NCBI GenBank assembly: GCA_958426425.1
Contig: CATZYY010000157.1
Coordinates: 1 to 5,556 of the forward strand
Reading direction: 5' to 3'
Length of the DNA: 5,556 nt
Source of the DNA: an uncultured Oscillospiraceae bacterium
Lineage (GTDB): Bacteria; Bacillota; Clostridia; Oscillospirales; Oscillospiraceae
The stretch's first letter is position 1; every line of letters starts with the position of its first letter. Below the pieces are notes generated by a model. It saw only the letters and a list, made by a program, of their open reading frames with translations, did not search any database and was not told the DNA's origin. Shown here piece after piece: positions 1-4,734 of this stretch. Both the position numbers and the translations under genes were made by a program.

Positions 1-89
1 TGGAGCAGGGCCCCGCCCGGCAGGTCATCGAGCACCCCCAGGAGGAGCGGACCAGGCAGTTCCTCTCCCGGTACAGCGAAAACGCCTGA
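1..89 (+). CDS. Amino-acid ABC transporter ATP-binding protein, C-terminal end (partial)
   Basis: Only the last 28 codons are in the window, read from position 3 and ending at TGA 87-89. The visible tail contains QVIEHPQEERTRQFLSRYSE. A 'Pro-Gln...ERT+.FLSR' ending is characteristic of ATPase subunits of polar amino acid importers (GlnQ/HisP/ArtP type), where it follows the last helix of the nucleotide-binding domain. The Walker and signature motifs lie outside the window, so the substrate cannot be judged. By family, the protein would hydrolyse ATP at the inner face of the membrane to drive uptake of an amino acid by a partner permease. The gene ends about 22 bp before a strong hairpin terminator and is therefore the last gene of its transcript. 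The family call rests on a short tail only. Confidence 0.72.
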   Translation, partial: EQGPARQVIEHPQEERTRQFLSRYSENA

Positions 90-111
90 GAAAACGCCGC
101 ATACAGACAGG

Positions 112-150
112 AAACGAGCGGGGCTTCGGCCCCGCTCGTTTTAGTTTCTT
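112..150 (+). terminator. Rho-independent terminator after the ABC-transporter ATPase
   Basis: A perfect 13-bp stem (112-124 paired with 129-141) closes on a TTCG tetraloop at 125-128. A T-rich tail, TTTTAGTTTCTT, runs from 139 to 150. The stem core is GAGCGGGGC/GCCCCGCTC. It ends the plus-strand ABC-transporter transcript. In the minus direction the stem is followed only by TTTCC, so it would stop the oncoming sipL transcript poorly. Confidence 0.93.
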
Positions 151-337
151 ATGTCCCATGTGGGGGGTGGATAGGGGGCCGTTTATCCGGGGCCCCACAT
201 CCGTCCTGTCCCCGACAGACACGCCCCATTTTACCCCGGATTCCGCTCCGGGGAAATCCTCTCACGTGGATGCGGATACAGGCCCGCCTGTCCGGGAGTG
301 CCTTGATCCGTTTCGCCCCCGGCGGACAGCTCTCCCC
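151..337. other. Convergent intergenic region with short GC-rich hairpins
   Basis: No credible gene is seen between the ABC-transporter terminator and the stop codon of the sipL-like gene. The stretch holds an inverted repeat CCCCGGA / TCCGGGG (234-240 and 247-253, 6-nt loop) and a smaller one, ACAGG-CCCG-CCTGT (278-291). Neither has a T-tract on either side, so neither is a canonical terminator. One of them may still mark the 3' end of the sipL-like transcript, since no better terminator is visible for that gene. Confidence 0.5.
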
Positions 338-1876
338 TTACGCCCGCTTCCGGGGGATCAGCAGCAGCGCGTCGGCGCTCATGTCCGCCTCGCTCTCCAG
401 CTGGTTGGCGGAGAGGATGGCGGCAATGGTGGTGTTGTGCCGCTTGGCAAGGTCCCAGGCCGTCTCCTGCCGGCCCAGGCACCGCAGCACCAGGGACGGC
501 GCGCCGGCAAGCTCCTTGGGGGCGTCGGTGTTGACCTTGGCGGCGGTGATGCACACCTTCTTCACCTGGGCGGCGGCCTCCGCCTGGAACTCCACCGGGA
601 ACCGGACCTCGATGCCCCGGTCCCCCAGGCTGCCCTGGATCTCCTCCGGGCACATGGCCCGGGCGGTAAGGCGGCAGTCCTCCGGCAGGTCCATCTGACA
701 CGTCACATCCACGCACCGCTCCGCCACCAGGGGAGCGCCCCCCTCGTCCAGATACAGCGCCCGGATGGAGACGGCGGTCCGCAGCACCGCCATGCCTCCC
801 TCCCTGCTGACCGATACGGCGCCGCAGGCGGCGGACATGGCCAAAATGGAGTCGGCCACCACGCCGATCTCCAGCACCTCCCGCACCGTCTGCCGGCGGG
901 TCAGGGTCTGGGCGTAGCCCGTCAGAGTCAGGGGCGAGGCCTCGTAGGTAAGGTCATAGGCCGTGGAGTACAGATCGCTGAGCAGGCTCACGTCCCGCTC
1001 CTGCCGCAGCAGGGCCACGGCGTGGAGATACAGCGTCACGGCGATGTCCCGGCCCTCGGCGTCGCCGCCGTCGATCTGGAAGTCCGCCCCGGTGATCTGG
1101 AGCCGCACCGCGGCCTCGGTCCCCTCGGCGGCGCCCTCCATCTCCATGACCTGGGAGAAGGGCAGCTCCCCTGTAAAGGCCATGAACGTGCCATCCATTG
1201 CGCGGTAGAGGATAGAGCCGGTCAGTGTCCCCTTGAACAGCAGCTTGCTGCCCACCACCTTGGCCTCGGTGACGGTGCCGCAGGCCCGGCTGGTGAGGAT
1301 CTCCGCCGCCCCCTCCCGGCCCGGGGAGAGGGTCAGGGTCTCGGAGAAAGTGAAGTCTTTCTCCGCCACGTGGGTCAGCACCACGGCGTGCTGCCGCTCC
1401 TGCCGCTTTTCCACGTGGAGCTCCTCCGGGGCCTCCACGTCGGCGCACACCGTCACCGGCGCCCGGCGCCACCCGGTCATCCGGGTCACCAGCTTGCAGT
1501 GGGTGAAGACCTTCCGGGGGTTCAGCATCCGGGTCTCCAGAAATTCCGGCTCCGTCTCCGCCAATACCACCGCGCACTCCCCCAGGCCCCGTCCATCGCT
1601 TTCGGCGGTGAAGGGCATGGCAAACTCCAGCGTGCGGATGCCGCCCTCTCCCTCGGGGGTGTACAGCACCGTCACCCGGACGGTGCCGGTGACCTCTGCC
1701 CTGCCGTCCCGCAGCTCCCGGTTGTGAATGTAGATCTTGCCCTCGGTCTCGATGATCCGCGCGATGTCCGGACAGTAGTCCGGCACAATGGTCTCGGCGG
1801 TCTCCTCCTGGGTCACGGTCACTTCGCCGCCTGTGTCATAGGCGTCGAAGCACAGCTTTTTCAGTTCCAGTTCCAT
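338..1876 (-). CDS. sipL: SPOCS (DUF3794) and LysM domain spore morphogenesis protein, SipL/SpoVID-like
   Basis: This 512-residue protein has the architecture of SipL of Clostridioides difficile, which is about the same length. SPOCS/DUF3794 repeats fill most of it: the first at roughly residues 30-125, with VPDYCPDIARI and then EVTGTVRVTVLYT; a second around 195-295, with KLLFKGTLTGSILYR; and a degenerate third around 340-440. A LysM domain closes it (about 464-508: ETAWDLAKRHNTTIAAILSAN, ending LLLIPRK). There is no signal peptide or membrane segment, so it should act in the mother-cell cytoplasm at the forespore surface. By family, SipL and SpoVID bind the coat ATPase SpoIVA, in SipL through the LysM domain, and are needed for coat attachment and encasement. 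The ATG at 1876 is supported by GGAAAGGA at 1886-1893, with 9-nt spacing. The gene lies 111 bp downstream of a spoVM homolog, which strongly supports the role. It could instead be another SPOCS-LysM paralog, as spore formers may carry several. Confidence 0.85.
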   Translation of the reverse strand: MELELKKLCFDAYDTGGEVTVTQEETAETIVPDYCPDIARIIETEGKIYIHNRELRDGRAEVTGTVRVTVLYTPEGEGGIRTLEFAMPFTAESDGRGLGECAVVLAETEPEFLETRMLNPRKVFTHCKLVTRMTGWRRAPVTVCADVEAPEELHVEKRQERQHAVVLTHVAEKDFTFSETLTLSPGREGAAEILTSRACGTVTEAKVVGSKLLFKGTLTGSILYRAMDGTFMAFTGELPFSQVMEMEGAAEGTEAAVRLQITGADFQIDGGDAEGRDIAVTLYLHAVALLRQERDVSLLSDLYSTAYDLTYEASPLTLTGYAQTLTRRQTVREVLEIGVVADSILAMSAACGAVSVSREGGMAVLRTAVSIRALYLDEGGAPLVAERCVDVTCQMDLPEDCRLTARAMCPEEIQGSLGDRGIEVRFPVEFQAEAAAQVKKVCITAAKVNTDAPKELAGAPSLVLRCLGRQETAWDLAKRHNTTIAAILSANQLESEADMSADALLLIPRKRA

Positions 1877-1964
1877 GGTCGCCCATCCTTTCCCGGCAGT
1901 CGCCCCGGCCGCCGGGCAAGTCCCCAGGGGACCGCGCCGCCGGGCCGGGACATGATTCTGCCCT

Positions 1965-1993
1965 ATCCTATGAGCGGACCAGCCCCCTTATGC
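1965..1993 (-). promoter_or_regulatory. Candidate sigma-E-type promoter for the sipL-like gene
   Basis: On the minus strand, GCATAAG (1993-1987) is followed after 14 bp by CATAGGAT (1972-1965). The Bacillus sigma-E consensus is KMATATT, 13-14 bp, CATACAHT. The matches here are 5 of 7 and 6 of 8, with correct spacing. The -35 element overlaps the TAA stop of spoVM. A start near 1957 would give a leader of about 80 nt containing the palindrome GTCCCC-A-GGGGAC (1920-1932). Sigma-E control is expected for both genes, because spoVM and sipL belong to the mother-cell sigma-E regulon in studied species. The match was found by eye in a short interval, so chance is possible. Confidence 0.42.
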
Positions 1994-2062
1994 CTGCACC
2001 CGGAACAGCTTCCGCAGGATGCCCCCCAGCACCTTGGGGGATTTCCAAACCACGATGCGCAT
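1988..2062 (-). CDS. spoVM: Stage V sporulation protein M (SpoVM), 24 residues
   Basis: A 24-codon gene encodes a peptide that aligns without gaps to Bacillus subtilis SpoVM (26 residues). The core WKSPKVLGGILR (residues 6-17) corresponds to IKLPKFLGGIVR, and Met1, Lys7, Pro9, Lys10, Leu12, Gly13, Gly14, Ile15 and Arg17 are identical. Pro9, which is needed in Bacillus for recognising the positively curved forespore membrane, is conserved at the same position. The peptide is a basic amphipathic helix expected to lie in the outer forespore membrane and anchor the coat ATPase SpoIVA. The start is fixed by a perfect AGGAGG at 2071-2076, 8 nt before the ATG. The gene sits 15 bp below a 50-residue membrane miniprotein gene and 111 bp above the SPOCS-LysM gene, so the context is sporulation. 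The peptide is two residues shorter than the Bacillus one and lacks its SFRKD-type tail. Confidence 0.9.
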   Translation of the reverse strand: MRIVVWKSPKVLGGILRKLFRVQA

Positions 2063-2077
2063 ACCCTTCCCCTCCTC

Positions 2078-2230
2078 TCATCGGCGGCAGCAGGCGCAGC
2101 CGCAGCCGATCAGCAGCAGTGCCACCAGAAACATCAGTGCCCCCACCGGAAAGATGGCGGCGATCAGGATGCCGGCCCCCAGGGCCACGGCGCACACGCC
2201 CAGCATCCAGCAGCCTCCTCCGCGAAACAT
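2078..2230 (-). CDS. Small Cys-rich membrane protein of 50 residues, function unknown
   Basis: I do not recognise a named family. The peptide starts MFRGGGCWML. It has one long or two short hydrophobic segments (about residues 10-27 and 31-42, split by Pro28) and ends GCGCACCRR. Six of its 50 residues are Cys (7, 13, 43, 45, 47, 48), four of them in a terminal CxCxCC cluster followed by two Arg. This predicts a small integral membrane protein with its basic tail probably in the cytoplasm; the thiols could bind metal or be acylated (inference). The ATG at 2230 has GGGAGG 8-9 nt upstream. An alternative start at Met9 has GGAGGAGG 7 nt upstream, so two initiation sites are possible. Only 15 bp separate its stop from the spoVM start, so the two are almost certainly co-transcribed. 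That suggests a mother-cell role in sporulation, but nothing in the sequence proves it. Confidence 0.72.
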   Translation of the reverse strand: MFRGGGCWMLGVCAVALGAGILIAAIFPVGALMFLVALLLIGCGCACCRR

Positions 2231-2374
2231 ACGGCGCACCTCCCTTCTTCTGTCTCAGGATATGCGCCGCCGGGTAAGGTGGTTCCTGCGGCCGGGGAAA
2301 GAAGCCCACGGCCCCCTCCGGCCATGGCGGGAACACCCGCCGGGCCCCCTGCGCCCGGTATCCGGGGCCTTCGG

Positions 2375-2884
2375 TCAAAGGCGCGGGTCCCCGGAGGGAA
2401 GGGCCCCCTCCAGGGTCAGGAGGAACCGCTTGCGCTCCAGGCCTCCGGCGTAGCCGGTAAGGCTGCCGTGGGCCCCCACGCAGCGGTGGCAGGGGATGAG
2501 AATGGAGATGGGGTTGCGGCCTATGGCGGCGCCCACCGCCCGGGGACTGCCTCCCAGTCCCCGGCTCCGCAGCCGCGCCGCCAAGTCCCCGTAAGTGCGA
2601 ACCTGCCCGTAGGGGATCTCCCCCAGCAGGGCCCACACGGACCGCTGGAAGGAGGTGCCCGCCGGGTCCAGCAGCGGCAATGGCGGCAGGGGCGCCCCGG
2701 CGAAATAGGCCTCCAGATAGGCCCGGGCCTGGTCAAATACAGGCAAGTTACTTTCCTTCACATCCCCATGGATTCCGGCAAAAAAATACTTCTGCCCCTC
2801 CATCCACAGGCCCGTCAGGGCGCCGTCCCGGGCGGTCAGGGTCAAGGTGCCCAAAGGCGAGGGCAGGGTGTATACAGCGGTCAT
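2375..2884 (-). CDS. ogt: Methylated-DNA--[protein]-cysteine S-methyltransferase (Ogt/MGMT type)
   Basis: This 169-residue protein is the usual length for a single-domain O6-alkylguanine-DNA alkyltransferase. The active-site signature is PISILIPCHR, with the acceptor Cys132, followed by the family block GSLTGYAGGLERKRFLL. The upstream DNA-binding part is also recognisable: FQRSVWALLGEIPYGQVRTY (79-98), then PRAVGAAIGRNP with Arg115 at the arginine-finger position and Asn124 before the active site. The N-terminal portion (1-75) is the variable ribonuclease-H-like domain. The enzyme moves an alkyl group from O6-alkylguanine or O4-alkylthymine in DNA onto its own Cys in a single suicide reaction, and acts in the cytoplasm. 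No AdaA-type regulatory domain is fused. The start at 2884 has GGGAGGGA (2891-2898) 6 nt upstream and a clear promoter beyond. The stop lies 144 bp above the 50-residue membrane gene, with no convincing terminator between, so read-through into the spoVM block is possible. Confidence 0.95.
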   Translation of the reverse strand: MTAVYTLPSPLGTLTLTARDGALTGLWMEGQKYFFAGIHGDVKESNLPVFDQARAYLEAYFAGAPLPPLPLLDPAGTSFQRSVWALLGEIPYGQVRTYGDLAARLRSRGLGGSPRAVGAAIGRNPISILIPCHRCVGAHGSLTGYAGGLERKRFLLTLEGALPSGDPRL

Positions 2885-2916
2885 AGAGTCTCCCTCCCGT
2901 TGTTGGATACAGATTC

Positions 2917-2945
2917 ATTATATCCGGCGGCGGCCTGCGGCGCAA
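2917..2945 (-). promoter_or_regulatory. Housekeeping (sigma-A) promoter of ogt
   Basis: On the minus strand, TTGCGC (2945-2940) and a perfect TATAAT (2922-2917) are separated by 17 bp. The -35 box matches 3 of 6 positions (TTG), while the -10 box and spacing are ideal. Initiation near 2910 would give a leader of about 25 nt carrying the ogt ribosome binding site. The AT-rich -10 box stands out in otherwise extremely GC-rich DNA. Confidence 0.75.
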
Positions 2946-3196
2946 GGCCGCCCCGGCAAAATTCCCCCGCTCCACCCAGCCCCGTCCGGGCGGTCCCACC
3001 CCGCCCGCGGTTCGTCCCTCCGCAAGGGGGCGGGCAAACCGCAGCCCGCAGCAAACCGGCGGAATTCCCCGCCGGGAATCGGCCTCCCCTGCCGGTGGCC
3101 CCGGGCGCAGGGCCGCCCCGAACGGCAGTCGAAGGCCGCCTGTTGGCCCGGAACACCGGCGGTCCGCCGACCCAGGCGGACCGGAGAAGCCCGCCC
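2946..3196. other. GC-rich divergent intergenic region between ogt and coaX
   Basis: About 250 bp of very GC-rich DNA separates the two divergent promoters. Open frames cross it on both strands, but none has a ribosome binding site, a natural start or a recognisable protein, so I see no gene. It holds several inverted repeats: ATTCCC-CGCC-GGGAAT (3064-3079) and a 9-bp stem at 3160-3183, with a looser GCGGTT...AACCGC arrangement to the left. No tRNA, riboswitch or known RNA fold is recognised. Its length exceeds what two simple promoters require. Confidence 0.5.
3160..3183. repeat. Inverted repeat just upstream of the coaX promoter
   Basis: CGGTCCGCC (3160-3168) and GGCGGACCG (3175-3183) are perfect 9-nt inverted arms around a 6-nt loop, GACCCA. 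The repeat ends 13 bp before the coaX -35 box. It could be a regulator-binding site or an RNA hairpin from an antisense or upstream transcript. It has no T-tract, so it is not a terminator. In such GC-rich DNA a chance origin is possible. Confidence 0.5.
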
Positions 3197-3225
3197 TTGC
3201 GCAACGGGACGAGACGTGTTACCAT
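3197..3225 (+). promoter_or_regulatory. Candidate promoter of coaX (extended -10)
   Basis: TTGCGC (3197-3202) is followed after 17 bp by TACCAT (3220-3225), which is preceded by TG at 3217-3218, giving the extended -10 form TGnTACCAT. A second possible -10, TAGAAT (3225-3230), matches the consensus better but has no -35 at the proper distance. Either would start transcription 20-30 nt before the coaX ATG. Confidence 0.5.
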
Positions 3226-3257
3226 AGAATTGAAATTGCGGAAAAGGAGCGAAGGAC

Positions 3258-4028
3258 ATGCTGCTTGCCATCGACGTAGGCAACTCCACCACCTCTGTGG
3301 GCCTGTTCGGCCCCGACGGGGAGCTGCGGTTTTTGGCGTCCCTGGACACGGACAGCCGCAAGACCGCCGACCAGATCAGCATTGATCTGATGAATCTGTT
3401 TACCCTGTACCACTTTGACTACCGGCAGGTCACTGGAGCCATTTTGTGTAGCGTGGTGCCGCCGCTGAATTTCATGATGCAGAAGGCCCTGACCCGGCTA
3501 CTGGGCCGTCCGCCCATGGTGGTGGGCCCCGGGGTCCGGACGGGACTGAACATCCGCCTGACGGTGCAAAGTCAGGTGGGCGCCGACATTGTGGCCAACG
3601 CCGTGGCGGCGCTGGAGAAGTTCCAGCCTCCCATCGTCACTGTGGACATGGGCACCGCCACCACCATCGGCGTGATCTCGGAGGGCCGCAACTACGAAGG
3701 CGGGCTGCTGCTGCCGGGTGTGGGCGTGTCTCTGGAGGCCCTGAGCTCCCGAGCGGCCCAGCTGCCGGCCATCTCCCTCCAGCACCCCAAGGCCCTGATC
3801 GGCAAGACCACGGAGGAGTGCATGCGCTCCGGCATCGTCTACGGCACCGCCGGCATGCTGGACGGCATTATTGACCGGATCCGGGAGCAGTTTCCCGGGA
3901 AATTCGTCACGGTGGTGGCCACCGGCGGCAACGCCCCGGTGATCGTGAAGTACTGCCGCCACCAGATCGTCTACGACAAGTACCTGCTGATGCACGGCCT
4001 GTGGATCATCTACCAGAAGAACCAGTGA
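3258..4028 (+). CDS. coaX: Type III pantothenate kinase (CoaX)
   Basis: This 256-residue cytoplasmic enzyme phosphorylates pantothenate with ATP, the first step of coenzyme A synthesis. It belongs to the ASKHA (acetate kinase/Hsp70/actin) fold. The three family motifs are present: MLLAIDVGNSTTSVGLF at the N-terminus (the DxGN phosphate loop, Asp6), GAD at 108-110 with the proposed catalytic Asp110, and VDMGTATTIGVI at 129-140 (Asp130). The loop EGGLLLPGV (147-155), which contributes to substrate binding and dimer contacts, and the segment IGKTTEECMRSGIVYG (181-196) also fit. The residue after GAD is Ile rather than the Arg of many homologs. Length is normal. The ATG at 3258 has AAGGAG (3244-3249) 8 nt upstream. 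Type III kinases are not feedback-inhibited by CoA and need a monovalent cation. The gene has its own promoter; a nuclease locus of foreign composition begins 15 bp after its stop and probably shares its transcript. Confidence 0.96.
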   Translation: MLLAIDVGNSTTSVGLFGPDGELRFLASLDTDSRKTADQISIDLMNLFTLYHFDYRQVTGAILCSVVPPLNFMMQKALTRLLGRPPMVVGPGVRTGLNIRLTVQSQVGADIVANAVAALEKFQPPIVTVDMGTATTIGVISEGRNYEGGLLLPGVGVSLEALSSRAAQLPAISLQHPKALIGKTTEECMRSGIVYGTAGMLDGIIDRIREQFPGKFVTVVATGGNAPVIVKYCRHQIVYDKYLLMHGLWIIYQKNQ

Positions 4029-4043
4029 GAGAGGAGGCCCTGT

Positions 4044-4322
4044 ATGGCTTGGAAAGATGAGATTCGATACGCTCTGCAGCATCTGGGCGGAGAAGCTCCC
4101 CTGCAGGAAATCTATGACTATATTGAGCGGCATGGACACATGCCGCTCTCGGTAAATTGGATGGCTACAGTTCGCGGTACTTTAGAAAAATACTCTTCAG
4201 ATTCCAGGGCCTTTATCAACAAGGAAGATTTATTATATTCTGTAAATGGTCTGGGGTCCGGGGTATGGGGACTGAGAGCGTTTATCCCCTTCGGCGGAGA
4301 CTATGGACTTTACCCAGAATGA
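4044..4322 (+). CDS. Winged-helix domain protein, N-terminal half of a split WHD-HNH nuclease
   Basis: The 92-residue product looks like a stand-alone winged-helix domain of the kind found at the N-terminus of HNH and Mrr-like nucleases. Residues 3-75 show the pattern: KDEIRYALQHLGGEAPLQEIYDYI, then NWMATVRGTLEKYSSDS (38-54), then a beta-wing with DLLYSVNGLGSGVWGLR (62-78). The conserved 'YSSDS...F...DLLYSV...G.GVWGLR' run is the best evidence. The last 14 residues (FIPFGGDYGLYPE region) do not resemble the domain and are probably out-of-frame sequence. The ATG at 4044 has AGGAGG 6-7 nt upstream, and the gene begins 15 bp after coaX. It overlaps the HNH frame by 20 bp in the +1 frame. Composition falls from coaX-like GC to clearly AT-rich within it. 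It presumably recognises DNA for the nuclease half. It may be a frameshifted gene or a true two-gene arrangement. Confidence 0.75.
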   Translation: MAWKDEIRYALQHLGGEAPLQEIYDYIERHGHMPLSVNWMATVRGTLEKYSSDSRAFINKEDLLYSVNGLGSGVWGLRAFIPFGGDYGLYPE

Positions 4323-4659
4323 TTCTTCATTTTCTGAAGGCCGGCCAATGCTGAAGAGCCATATTCTGCGGGAGAGAAATCACCAGGTAATTTCAAAGGC
4401 GAAAGAGCGATTTCTTTCTTGCCACGGAGCATTATACTGTGAGGTATGCGGTTTTAATTTTGCAAAGGTATACGGCCCTATTGGAGAAAATTTTGTTGAA
4501 GGTCATCATATCAAACCTGTTTCTCAGTTGCAGCCCAATGAAAAAACCAAAATTGAGGATATCGTCCTCCTTTGTTCAAACTGCCACAGTATGATACATC
4601 GGAGAAAGCCCTGGTTGACAAGAGAGCAGCTCAAGGACCTTCTTCAGCAAAGCAAATAG
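4303..4659 (+). CDS. HNH endonuclease domain protein, C-terminal half of a split WHD-HNH nuclease
   Basis: The 118-residue frame encodes a complete zinc-ribbon HNH nuclease domain like the C-terminal part of McrA-type restriction proteins. Visible motifs are a leader block FSEGRPMLKSHILRERN (10-26), CEVCGF with Cys46 and Cys49, FVEGHHIKPVS with His68-His69, CSNCHSMIHRRKPWL with Cys91, Cys94, Asn93 and His99, and a final helix (TREQLKDLL). The four Cys should hold a structural zinc, while His68/69, Asn93 and His99 form the beta-beta-alpha-metal active site. The start is uncertain. ATG 4303 has GGAG only 3 nt away, and ATG 4348 has a weak AAGG 7 nt away but cuts into the conserved leader. A +1 shift near 4290 would instead join it to the winged-helix frame as one 204-residue protein. 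A 60-bp sample at 4441-4500 is about 37% GC, against about 67% at 3601-3660 in coaX, which suggests horizontal acquisition. No methyltransferase or other restriction gene is adjacent. Confidence 0.85.
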   Translation: MDFTQNDSSFSEGRPMLKSHILRERNHQVISKAKERFLSCHGALYCEVCGFNFAKVYGPIGENFVEGHHIKPVSQLQPNEKTKIEDIVLLCSNCHSMIHRRKPWLTREQLKDLLQQSK

Positions 4660-4681
4660 ACCGCCTCCGCTTTACCGATGA

Positions 4682-4719
4682 AAAAAGAGCTGAAGTGAAA
4701 TTTCACTTCAGCTCTTTTT
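4682..4719. terminator. Perfect 38-bp palindrome, bidirectional Rho-independent terminator
   Basis: Two perfect 19-nt arms meet at 4700/4701. The left arm is AAAAAGAGCTGAAGTGAAA and the right arm is its exact reverse complement. Each strand therefore reads an A-tract, a GC-containing stem and a run of at least five T. It lies between two converging genes, 22 bp after the HNH stop and 15 bp before the pfp stop, so it ends both transcripts. It has almost no loop, since the centre is AAATTT. Confidence 0.95.
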
Positions 4720-4734
4720 CGGCTTGAAACAAAC

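Noticed and set aside
1908..1945. Direct repeats GCCGCCGGGC (1908-1917 and 1936-1945) flanking a GTCCCC-A-GGGGAC palindrome in the sipL leader
   Set aside because: This is suggestive of a leader structure, but the 10-mers are pure GC in very GC-rich DNA and no T-tract or known riboswitch pattern is present, so it is not called as an element.
2327..2342. Hairpin GGCGGG-AACA-CCCGCC between ogt and the 50-residue gene as an ogt terminator
   Set aside because: No T-tract follows the stem on the minus strand, so intrinsic termination is not supported.
1968..2636. A 222-codon minus-strand frame overlapping ogt and both miniprotein genes
   Set aside because: It is out of frame with ogt, spoVM and the 50-residue gene, has low-complexity Gly/Arg/Pro composition, and matches no family.
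3007..3042. GCGGTTCG...AAACCGC segment as a possible tRNA or T-loop-containing RNA
   Set aside because: Only a GGTTCG string resembles a T-loop. No acceptor stem, anticodon arm or CCA pattern can be drawn around it.
158..3385. A 1075-codon open frame on the plus strand, antisense to sipL, spoVM and ogt
   Set aside because: It runs opposite three recognised minus-strand genes. Its translation is rich in Pro, Gly, Arg, His and Gln without any domain, and long stop-free antisense frames are expected in GC-rich DNA. It has no ribosome binding site at its ATG.
3498..4139. A 213-codon minus-strand frame opposite coaX
   Set aside because: It is the antisense shadow of a clearly recognised CoaX and contains His/Val/Asp-rich sequence without motifs.
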